A stretch of DNA of 64,000 nucleotides. Source: Elephas maximus indicus (lineage: Eukaryota > Chordata > Mammalia > Proboscidea > Elephantidae). The stretch's first letter is position 1; each line of letters begins with the position of its first letter. Location: positions 65,077,501 to 65,141,500 of the forward strand of contig NC_064820.1 of assembly GCF_024166365.1 (NCBI RefSeq), in the 5' to 3' direction. Below the pieces are notes generated by a model, which was not told the DNA's origin, did not search any database, and was given only the letters and a program-made list of their open reading frames with translations. Below are positions 1 to 11,400 of the stretch, one piece after another. Position numbers and translations under genes: made by a program.

Positions 1-437
1 AGCTTCTCATACAGTGAAAAACCCAAAACCAGACTTGCTGTCATGGAGTTGATTCTGTATATAGCCAATTCTACTCTAGTAAGCAAATAAAATAAAGGCA
101 GATAACCTTATAAATCTGGTAAGCATGACGACACAAGGACATGGTGTAGAGTGATGGAATAGAAGCGAGACAGAGAACTATAGCAGTTTACAGTAAGTGG
201 CAACTCAGGCTTTGTTGTACAGTATCATGGTGTGTTACACAGTAACTGGAGTTCATAAGCACTAATTTTTAAAAGTCATACAAGCAAAAACAGTCATTTA
301 AAATTGAGTACAAACATAACAAGGGAAAAAAGCAATATGGAAGAATTCAGAAATGCCCAAATACCACTGTTTCTTGGACAAAGCTATATTGACCAGCAGT
401 TTGGTTCTTCAATAAGAAAATGTGAAACAGAATTTTT
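1..437. other. downstream flank or distal 3' UTR, no recognised feature
   Basis: AT-rich sequence without open frame or clear repeat. It ends in the first copy of the L1 target-site duplication (424-437). Confidence 0.4.
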
Positions 438-1178
438 AAAATAATTTATTTTATTTTTTGTTGTCATTGCTGCTGAGAATATACACAGCAAAATATACAC
501 CAATTCAACAGTTTCTACATGTACAGTTCAATGACTTTGATTACATTTTTCAAGTTGTGCAGCCATTCTCACCCCCCTTTTCTGAGTTGTTACTCCCCCA
601 TTAACATAAAGTCACTGCTCTCCTAAATTTCCTATCTAATCTTTTGAGTTGTCGTCAGTTTCATCCCTTACAGACAGATCTTAAAAGAGCATAATACTCA
701 CATTGTTTACTACTTAAGCTAAACTGTTTTTTGGTTTCAAGAAGACTTCAGTGGATATTTTTGGTTTAAGGTTTAAAGATTATCTCGGGGCAATAATTTC
801 AGGGGTTCATCCAGCCTCTGTGGCTCCAGAAAATCTAGCTTTCACAAGAATTTTAAATTCTGTTCTGCATTTTCCACCTCTCAATCAGGATTCTTCCATA
901 AAATCTTTGATCAAAATGCTCAGTAATGGTAACCAGGCACCATCCAGTTCTTCCGATCTCATGGCAAAGGAGGCAGTTGTTCATGGAAGCAATTAGCCGC
1001 ACACTCCATTTTCTCCTCCTATTCTTGACTCTCCTTCTTCCTCTGTTGCTCCAGGCAAATTGAGACCAATTGTTGTGCCTTGGATGGCTGCTTGCAAGCT
1101 TTTAAGATCCCAGGCACTACTTACCAAACTTGTAGGTAGAACAGAAGCACTAAACACGTTATTAGGCCAATTAACTGG
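438..1178 (-). mobile_element. 5'-truncated L1 (3' UTR fragment)
   Basis: The same sequence recurs, in matching or opposite orientation, at 10580-11175, 47150-47960 and 52596-53110, where it follows L1 ORF2 remnants, so it is an L1 3' UTR. The tail is an A/T-rich stretch at the low-coordinate end. It is flanked by a perfect 14-bp duplication, GAAACAGAATTTTT, at 424-437 and 1179-1192. The insertion lies downstream of the ELOVL7 stop and carries its own AATAAA-like motif. Confidence 0.85.
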
Positions 1179-1192
1179 GAAACAGAATTTTT

Positions 1193-1752
1193 GAAAGTGG
1201 CAATCCCAAAGAAAAAAACCCTATGCAAAATGAATTTCAGTCCTTCACTATCTGATTTATAGGTCTGATGGAAGAAATCCTTGCAGTTAACTAATTCACA
1301 ATTCTAAAATAATTTTCACACAAGTCTATCTATAACAATATTATGTAGACTCTTTTTCTGTCTTTCCTTCCTTATTGAAAAGGTAGAACAACTCTTAAAT
1401 AACTCAGTCTTCTCTGGATAAGTGACATTATAATACAACTGACAGTTTTTTTCCTCTGAAACGAGAGTATTTTTTTATGACCAAATTTGCCTCTTTGCAG
1501 AAATATCCAAAATTGCAAGGCATTCATTATCCCATCAGAACAAATCGCCTTGTTTGCAAAATAATAACTTAACCTTAGAGTCACTGGGTAGAGTCAAGTA
1601 CATCCTGTGTTAAGTGAAAGGCTTGCTATTTTGCAACTGTTTACAGAACAGAAAAATTATAAAGAAATCTTATCAGCCAAATTCATGACAGCTACTCAAG
1701 AGAGCCATTAAAAATTATCGTTAGTGATTTAAAATGACAACTTACTAAAAAA
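1193..1752. other. no recognised feature
   Basis: AT-rich single-copy-looking sequence between the L1 fragment and the AATAAA signal. Could be distal ELOVL7 3' UTR. Short open frames here look random. Confidence 0.4.
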
Positions 1753-2273
1753 TTTATTTAATGTTCACCTGTGTTAGCACTTGAGAATGGGAATTCAACC
1801 CTACAGTAGATACAGGGTTTTTTGAAAATCGTCAACAAGCAACAAAGCCAGAGCCCACAGTTAGAGATTTCCAGACGTGGAAGAAGGAATCTATTGTACT
1901 GCATTGGATCTCTTCTCAGTGCTCAAAATAGCAGATGCTATTTTTCATCTATGCTGGACTTCTTTGAAGAGTACTGTATGCTCTTTCACATCCTCCTTCC
2001 ACTGTAACAAAATGTGTTAAACAAAACCTTTAGATTATGTTTAAAAGTAGCTGAAAAATTTCTGGCTGTTCTAGGCTCTAATTATCAGAAAACTCAGTTA
2101 TCTGGGAGCTTTGGGCTCTCAAATATCAGAAACCTCAATAACTTATCATAAAAATACAAGCTCTTGGTTTTGAAAAATACACAAAATGCACTGCAAATGT
2201 AAATATTTGTTGATTGTCCAGGAAGATAAGATCTCAGTCTCAATCACTGATTCACAGATTTGGTGCTTCTGTT
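1753..2273 (-). promoter_or_regulatory. ELOVL7: probable ELOVL7 3' UTR with an AATAAA signal at 1753-1758
   Basis: Directly after the stop there is no further open frame. The first AATAAA on the minus strand is at 1758..1753, about 515 nt after the stop. It could end a short mRNA isoform. Cleavage site and longer isoforms cannot be fixed without transcript data, and the 3' UTR may run past the window start. Confidence 0.4.
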
Positions 2274-2483
2274 TCAGTGATCTTTGCTTTTGTAGACTTC
2301 ATTTCGCACAGTTTTGGGCAGCCTTTGACCTTTGGTGTAAGCACGGTACCAGAAATGGAGAAACAGCAGCAGAAAGATGCAGCCATAGCTCATGATGATG
2401 TACAGAAAGACGGGAAACTGGTATTTGCAGTCCTCCATGAAAAAGAACTGGCCTATGTGGATGGTGACAATAACAAACTGGAC
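2274..2483 (-). CDS. ELOVL7: ELOVL7 last coding exon and stop (codons 213-281)
   Basis: 210 nt including TGA at 2276..2274. The acceptor is a strong T-rich tract ending TCATCTTTTAG. It begins VQF (Q214 completes TxxQxxQ), runs through [18 protein letters not shown] and the last helices ([16 protein letters not shown]), and ends in NEVYKSKDH. The final five residues fit the K-x-K-x-x ER-retrieval signal. An open plus-strand frame across the same bases is an antisense shadow. Confidence 0.96.
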   Translation of the reverse strand, partial: VQFVIVTIHIGQFFFMEDCKYQFPVFLYIIMSYGCIFLLLFLHFWYRAYTKGQRLPKTVRNEVYKSKDH

Positions 2484-5400
2484 CTAAAAGATGAAAGACA
2501 GAAAAAAAAATTGCCCAGCCAGATACGAAGAATTCCAATGTAACAATGACTTAGTGCATTCCTTGCTCATTTATATTTAAACACTCTCCAGCCATATCTA
2601 GGCTACTGCTGGGTAGGTAATTTCGTCTTTAAATCTAGCCTCTCTGGGAGTGACAGTAGGTGGCATAGTGTCAAAATCCAGATGGAGGTTTGGAAACACA
2701 GAGCAGGTTTCCTTTGGAAGTCTCTGTCCTGAGTCTTTGACTCTGATGAGATGTACATCAGAACACTACCTTATGGCCTGATTTTTCAGGATGGTTTCAA
2801 CTTCAAATATTCTGTCCTGCTGCATTTCAATTTTTGGAAAAAAACAACAGCCTAATTAGAGCCCCTCTAGCCAAAGCATCTCTGAGTCCCTGTATCTGCC
2901 ACTTGTCTTCTGCTGTCATAAATAAAAATATGCCCTATCTGCCAACTGCAGCCGAGAATCTGAAAGGACTGGTGACCTTTCTAGTGATGTTCAAAGGCTC
3001 TATGTTCCAGAGAGTCTAAAGCCTGAAGACGGACACTTTCTAGGCTAAGGTTCAGGGTTTTGTGGATATCTCTTTTCTCCTAATTAAAAGGCAACACGTG
3101 TTCTATGGAAACTTTGGAAAAGTAAAAATCTGTAAGGAAACAAATAACAACTACTCATAATCCACCCAGTGATAACCATAGTTAAGATTTTCACCTAGTT
3201 CTTTTAATTACCACTTAATCATTATCATCAACTTTCTTTGCATTATCTCAATGCATTTTTATGACAATCCTGTGTAGTAGCTACAAGTCCCTGGGTGGTA
3301 CAAATGGTTAATATACTTGACTGCTAACCAGAAGGTTGCAGATTCGAGTCTACCCAGAGGTATATCGAAAGGAAGGTCTAGTGATCTACTTTGGAAAAAT
3401 CAGGCAGTGAAAGCCATGTGGAGCACAGTTCTACTCTGACATGTACAGGGGTCAACTTGAGTCAGAATCGACTGAACAGAAACTGTCTTTTGTGTGTGTG
3501 TAGTAGCTCCAATTATTTCTCTCATTTTGCAGATGAAAACAGAAAGGCTAAACAACATTCTCAACATCCTATACATGCATGTGTCTGCGTATAACCGACA
3601 CATTAGGAATAATAATAAACAACTGTCCGTTTTCTCTGTCAGTATTTTCTCACATTATTCAAAAGCTTCACAGCATTTAAGAGCATGTTAATTGAAAAAG
3701 GCCCAATGTAAAATTGTATACGTAGTATAATGCATATTATATAAAGGCTCTGTACATATACGCATATAAGAAAAAAAACTGGAAAAGAACAAAATAAAAA
3801 TGTCAGCAATGATTTTGCCTGGGTGGTGAAATTATGTTTATCTTTCCCATTGCTTAATTAAATTTTCTAATTTCTCTGCAATGAGCCTGTATTACTTTAT
3901 AATCAGGAAAAAATATTTAAAAAGAAATCCATTTTGAATAATTTTCACAGCTTCATAATATTCAAATATAAGAATTGAAATAATTTATTTGACCGTTTCC
4001 TTATGGTTGGTCACTTAGGGTATTGTCAGTTTTGGATACAGTGAACAACTCTGCAAGGACACACTCTGATCTTGATTTAGTATCCTTATAGACTAAAATT
4101 TCAATCTCTCACCTGGGAGAACACGTTATATGGATGTGCCAAATTTCACCTAACAAGATATAGGATCTTAATAAAAATTATGCCTCAATAGGCCACCTAT
4201 ATCAAAATTCAGACTTTCTCCTTGTATTATTGGCAGAATACGACACCAATTTATTGTAGACTATAAAATACAAGGATGGTAGAATTCTTTTTGATTGCAA
4301 ATCCAGTTACTCTTCAAGAAAAAAAATGATGCCATATATTTTTAGGATTAACGTTTGGAAGGTATTTTTAGGTCTAAACTAAGTGACTCTGCTCTTTTGA
4401 ACATTGTTTACTTGAGGGCAGTACTCAAATTTATGTAACACATTTACATTGGTCTAGTGGGTTTTGGGAGCTATATCTTTGATCTTCACAATCTTTTTTT
4501 ATTAGTTGGTGGAAAAGATACACTTATAAATGTTGAGACCAGATAGGGAGGCCCCCAAGAAGACTCAGAATTCCCTTAGGGTTACATTCCCTGAAGTCCA
4601 GTTAGATCTTGAATATGAAAATTCTAACTTCTAATTGAGTAGTGTGCTTTTGAGGTTCACATCGTTTTGAGATTATACTGATCATAAATATATTTACTTG
4701 GTATAAAAGTGTACAGCAGTATAAAGATATTCGTGCTGGTTTCATTGTCTGAATTGCTTGGCTAGCAAACATGCTTCATTATTTTCAATGAAGTTCCTGA
4801 CAAAGCTCAAATAACACCGAAAAGATAATGATGGCATGCCCCATAAGGTCTAGACGCTTTATATCCTTTCTTATTGTTTTGTAAACATTGTTCTACTTTA
4901 GTTAGAGTCCTAATTCATACCAAAAACAAGTGACTCCAGTTTAGCTTCAAATCTGGTTTTAGAGAAAATTAATTACTCACAAGTTGTAATGATGTCAAAT
5001 ATTTTTTCCACCACAAATACTTCTGGTAGGCTGGTCCCAGTGCACACAGTCCATAGTAGGAATACATGACTACATGGACAGCTGTATTTAGAAGGGCATG
5101 GAATGTTCCCAAACCACCTGGAAAGTAAAATTATTGTAAAATGAGGGCATTGTTCCTTAAACCAAGAAACATTTCTGTCTGAGATTTTACTATAATTATT
5201 TCTTGGATTTTAATGGAAAAAACATATATAAAATATCAAACCTGTTTTTTTTTTTAAAGCCATCAAATTAGAAGGAGCTGGTTAATACATTCATTTAGTA
5301 AAATATGATACAAATCTTAGAAAATTAATTAGCACGTCTCTTTTATCGTACCTTAACTTTAAGATGGTCTTATGATTTGGGTTTACTTTAAAAAACTAAG

Positions 5401-8400
5401 TTGGGTTATCATTTAAATATGACCTATTACTTGATAATTGTAATCAAATTTACTTTTTGAGAGTTAAGATATATAAAGTACACAAAGTGCCTTAATCTCA
5501 GGTGTATAGCTTGGTGACATTTTACGTATGCATACACCTACGCAACCACCACCAAGATCAAGATATAAAACATTTCCAACACTGCATAAGGTCCCTTCAT
5601 GCCCCTTCCAAGAACGTACCCCTTCTAAGGTAACCTTTATTCTAACTTTGATCATCAACTACTAGTTCTGCCTGTTATTGAACGTCACAAATAGAATTAT
5701 ACAGAATGCACTATTTCGTGCCGGTCATCTTTCAGTCAATATAAAGTTTCTGAGATTCACCCATGTTAGTATGTGTATTAGTAGTTTGTTCTTCTTACTG
5801 CTGTATAGTAGTACACTATATGCACGTGCCACAATTTGTTTTCCTACTGAAAAACATTTGGGTTGCTTCTAATTTGCGTTCTTATGAATAAAACTGTAAA
5901 GAGTATTTTTTTTTACAAGTCTTATTGTGGAATCAATTTCACTTTTTCCACTCTCAATATTTTTTCAATAAATATTTTTAGTGCCACAAAATTTTTGGCA
6001 GCAAAACCACTGACTTTTATTAGTCATTAAGTTTGCTTTGAACAATTATTTTTTTTCTAAAATAAATATCTATTAAACCATCTTTGTTTATTGCTTCCTT
6101 TTGGTTATTATCACTTATGCCTTCCTATCCTGGTTTTCCTCTTCTAATTTGATCATATCTCTTATAGATCACCTTCAGTTTAGAATAGAAGCAAGGGATG
6201 CTGGGGAATGTTAAAAAAAAAAAAAAAAAAGGCCATTTTAATTGTCTTTAGCTGGACCAGCAGTACAGTGGAAAGGGTAACAGGGTGCTTAATTGATGGC
6301 TAAAAATATCCCCCCACAAAAAACCCCAAAATACCCCTACCTGGGGGTCTCTTTCCAAAGAGGCACAATCTAGAAGAATCTGTATGTTGTGTGTATAGCT
6401 TGATTCAGCTTAGTAATGTTGACCTGGAATTTTAAATTTTCTCCAAAATATTCTAGTTTTTTTAATGCCAACCAAAAAAAAAACCAAACCTGTTGCTGTC
6501 CAGTTGATTCTGACCCATACTGACCCTATAGAACAGTGTAGAAATGCCCCATACAGTTTTTAAGGAGTGCCTGGTGGATTCAAACTGCCAATCTTTTGGT
6601 TCACAGTCATAGCTCTTAACCACTACACCACCATGGTTTCCTTTTTAATGCCAGTATTCTCTAATTCCAGAAACAAGGCATAACCTCGCATATTTGGACT
6701 AGTTATGGTAAAGGACTGAATTCATGAATACTATGAAGTATAGAGTAAGTTTAAAGCAAAATAAATATTTATTACTTCTAGTATAATTTCCTAAAGGTGA
6801 ATGTCATAAAAATTGTTGCACGGTAGAAGCTAATTACTTTTTAATAATTATTCGTAATTGCAGCAACTCAAGATACTTCAGGATACCACCACTGACAAAA
6901 CAATCCTTTAAAGTAATCCATTTCAGATAATTAGTTTTAAGTAGTTTAAACATTTCCCAAAGCCTCATTTAGGCTATAGCTATACTGTGCATCATAAACT
7001 TTGCCCACCTGAATACAGTAAATAAAATTTTAACTAGTCCTTTAATTATCACAAATTCCAAGTCAGAAGAAACTGAATTAATGAAGCTTATTAGCAAGCT
7101 CCCAGATTTTATTATTTACATCTGGATTAGTCTTCTTTTCCAAAAGAAACTTGAATAAATAATTATGTGTGAAAACACCTTTTTCTGGGGTAATTTAAAA
7201 ATAGAATAGCTGTCTATTTCTGATAGTTTAGGATTCAAGTTGCTTAACAGAGGGGATAAACCAAATACCTCTCAAATCCATTTGTGTCTCACAATTCTAT
7301 ATACACAGCAAATCTATTTCACCCTGATAAGGAACTATATCAGAGCCTTTCCTACTAAGACATCTCTTCCATTTCTTGATGGAGGAGTGTCCATTTTCCA
7401 ATTGGACACTTTCACCTTTTAAATGAGGATTCCATGGGCAGGAGTTTAGCAAAGCACTCGTGTAGTTAAGAGTGTTTAGTAAGGATTTCTGTTCAAAATA
7501 AGCTAGCCAATGAAATTAACTCACTTATATTCTCTAAATGTATTTTCTGATAAGTTCTTTTAATAAGTCTGTTTCCAGAACAATCCCGTTTTAATTAGCA
7601 ATGCCATCTATATCTTTTTTGGAAAGCTTTTTTAATGAAGTATTTTTAAAACGTGCCTTCTTTATACCAGCTGTAAAGAGCACACACCTGACAATGGATT
7701 ACAACTAGTGCCATCACATTTTACTCCTTTGGTTTGGAGAAGAAGAAGAAATCACCTAGGTAATTATCACAATTCCCCTCTTCTCTTGACCTGGGTACAT
7801 GCATAATTAATACAAAAACTTGCCACAGAAATATTTTCATCATATTCAAAAGAAAAGCTGGGTTGCTATTATTCCAGAGAGGAGTGCCACAGGCAAAGAG
7901 GAAGTGAAATACTAGATAGGGACCAGCTATGCTCAAGTTTTTGAAAAGAACAGTTTAAAATGGACAGTTTCATTGTAGGAATGGAAGCCAATGCCAAACC
8001 ACATTTCTGGAAATACCTCTGAAGTTCTTGTTGTGCTTGTCACTGAGCAGATATCAGACACACTGCACAAAGTGTTTACTGGAATTCCACACATAAGACT
8101 GAACAAAAACACCAACTGATGGAATACATACACAGAGTGAAGAAAGCATTATTTTCTACTATTTAAATTTTGGAAAGCAGAAGGGGGATTTAGGGATGAA
8201 CAAGCGACAAGGAATCCATTGTAAGTGTTTGATGTTCATAAACACAGTAATGTTTAAAAATTGAGGTACAACATAAGTCTAAATTCTCGTTATCAGAAGC
8301 CATTCCTTATTTTTGAAATGAAGGATAAATTATTAATGGACTCAATGATAGAAGTGAGAAAAAAATGCTCAGCTTTCTATTCTTTAAATAAAATTTATTT

Positions 8401-11400
8401 TTCCCATTACAGAACTAATAGGTGTTTATTACAGAAAAATTGGAAAATACAGACAAGGATAAAGAAGGGGAGGAAAGTCACTTTTTATATCAGTATCTCC
8501 AAATTCCCTCTGCTTGCATTTTGGGGGTACTACCTTCCAATATTTTTTCTATTTCTAGTTATTTTTCAGTGTTGTGATATAGTATTCTGGTCTCATGGAA
8601 GAAATCTGAATAAATAAATTATAAGGGCATGAAATCTCCTCTTCTAGAGTATTTTAAAAACAGAATAGTCATCTATTTCTGATAATTTAAGAGTCGAGCT
8701 GCAGAGACGGATAACAGAGAGGATAAGCTAAACACTTCTGAATATCATTTGCATTTCACAATTTTTTACACACAAGAAATCATAACCACTGTATTAGGTA
8801 ATGTTTCAGCATTACTCAATTTTTCACTAATGCAAAGAAGGTGTGAATAAACAACCTCTCTCAAAAGAACTGAGAGGGACATGTGCATGTGAAAGAGAAC
8901 AAAAACACAGAGAATAGGGATACGTAAAACAACGGAGATTAAATAATATAGCTCCCCTAATTTGTGAAATGGACACGGAAGAGACGATGCTGTTACAAGG
9001 TGAGTCAGTTTTCACATTAGCATACATTATAAGAAAAAAGATTCCTCAATAGACAAATACTGATTTTGGGCAAGGAGATACTTGACATACTGAAAAACCC
9101 AGCGCCCACTGGCAGTGGTAGGGACAGCTCTTTACCCACTTTCACAGCCCTTGTGGCTCCGCTAGGTTGTCATCTCCTTCCTGTCACTGGCTTATCCATG
9201 TCCTCTCATGCTCTGAGAAGGCAGGCTTTTTCCCCATGCTAGGAGAGTCCAAAACTCAAATAAGAGTTCCTAAGATGTGGCTCCTTTTCTTTCAGTTCAG
9301 GGGAGTCAGAATGCCTAATAGCATTGACAGAAATGTTAAAACACACTTAACACAATGTCCAGTGTGGGTTATAAGCCTATTTGATAACTCTTAAATTTAA
9401 GAAACTAGCATAAACAGTCCCCCAACCAACTTTTGCTGATGAGGTACGAATATGTCCTTCCTGATATAATTCATTTAAAAACTTTACGAAAGGGCAAAAT
9501 TAAAAAACCTCCTATTTTTCCAATACCGTTGTCCCTCAGTATCCATAAGGGATTGGTTCCAGGACCCCCAAGGATACCAAAACCCAAGGATGCTCAAGTC
9601 CCTTATATAAAATGGCACAGTATTTACATATAATCAATACACATCTTCCTGTATACTTTAAATCATCTCTGGATTACTTATAATACCTAATACAATGTAA
9701 ACGCTATGTAAATAGTTGTTATACTGTATCGTTTAGAGAATAATGACAAGGAAAAAAAGTCTTCTTCTTTCCCCCAAACATTTCCTTTTTTTTTTTTCCC
9801 AAATATGTGAGACCCGCGGATGCAGAGGGCTGACAGTACTAGATATTAAGAAGCACAACGCCAAAACGAAACAAACAAAAAAGCCTGTTTGCCAAGCTTT
9901 TGATATAAACTATTTTGACCTAAAAAATAATGTCAACATATTCTTCAATATGGTAAGATCCTTAGGGAAGTTGGAACAACTGCCATTTGACACATCTTTA
10001 AAGGGTTATTAGGGGTTAGCATGAGTGTCAGTTACTGGAAATTTGAAGGCAAAGAAGACATGGAATTAAAGATAAATATTCTAACTTCCTAGAAACATAT
10101 AAGGAATAGTTATCTAGCTATAGTCCTATAAATCAAGGTGTTTACCATTTTATTTATTTATTTATTTGTCTTTTTAAAATTAAAGACATTTAATAGAACA
10201 TTATAGGAAAATAATAAAATCTAAACAAAACATCCAAAGAATACGTATAGAAGACTATGTCCAAAAATTACAGGTGCCTGAAGAGTTGGGGGGAAACCTA
10301 GTTAAAAGTCCCACGTAAGTTTCAAATTAATAATGATTTGTCAGAATTTTGGCAAAGTAGACATCAGATTTTTTGAGTTTCTTCTTTTTTTGAACTTTTC
10401 TGAGATCAAGATTTACAGATCATAACAAATGTATATAGATACAAACTGTTTCTCAGTCTTCCAGATTAATTCCTGTAGAAATGGCTCCCAGAAAATACCA
10501 CCACAGGTAACTGTTTGAAACTAGCAGGAAACCTTTCCACCAGGGAGCATTTTGTTCAGACTTTTCCTGGAAATTCTTTTTTTTTTTTTTTAATCCCTAT
10601 TTCTTCTATTGTTGTTGAAAATATATACCAATTCAACAATGTCTATATGTACAATTTAGTGGCACTGATTACTTTCTTCAAGTTGTGAAAGTTATGCAAC
10701 CATTCTCATCCTCCTTTTCCAAATTTACCCACCCCCATTAACATGAACTCACTGCTTCTTAAGCTTCCTGTCTAACATTTTAGGTTGCTGTTGTCAGTTC
10801 AATCCCATATAGATAGTTCTTTAAAACAGCACAATACTCAGGCAGATATTCTATACTAATTCAGATAAACTATTGTCTGTTTAAAAAAAAAAAACTTCAG
10901 AGGCTATTTTGGTTCAAGGTTAAAGATTATCTTAGGGCAAAAGTTTCAGGATTTCACCCAGCCTCAAGCTCCAGAAAATCTGGATTCTATGAAAATTGAA
11001 ATTCTGTTCCACATTTTCCCCCTTTTGATCAGGATGCTTCTATAGAATCTTTGGTCAAAATGTTCTGTAGTGGTAGACAGGCACCATCCAGTTCTGGTTT
11101 CATGGCAAAGGAGGCAATTAGCCATTCCATTTCCTCCTCCTGTTCCTGACTCTCCTCCTTCTGTTGCTCTAGATGAGTTTCTCTTAAATCACATTTAAGG
11201 ATATAATATTTATTTACAGCACTGTTGTTGTTAGTTGCCATTGCGTCAATTCCACAACTAACTGCCCCACAGAGTTTTCAAGGCTATGACCTTTCAGAAG
11301 TGGACTGCCAGGCCTGTCTTCCGAGGTACCTCTGGGAGGGCTCAAACCACCAACCTTTCAGTTAGTAGTTGAGTGCTTAACCATTTGCGCCACCCAGGGC

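Larger units (their letters stand above)
2484..4980 (-). other. ELOVL7: ELOVL7 intron between coding exons 6 and 7
   Basis: 2,497 bp, phase 0, GT-AG. Contains a MIR interrupted by an AfroSINE (about 3195-3600). The remainder is AT-rich and unremarkable, with short decayed LINE-like pieces possible around 3070-3190. Confidence 0.85.

Noticed and set aside
2214-2543. Plus-strand open frame of 109 residues
   Set aside because: It is the antisense of the last ELOVL7 coding exon. The minus strand shows family sequence, splice acceptor and stop; the plus strand shows none.
8261-8617. 118-residue open frame in ELOVL7 intron 6
   Set aside because: No recognisable domain, lysine/phenylalanine-rich composition expected from AT-rich DNA, and no splice or promoter context.
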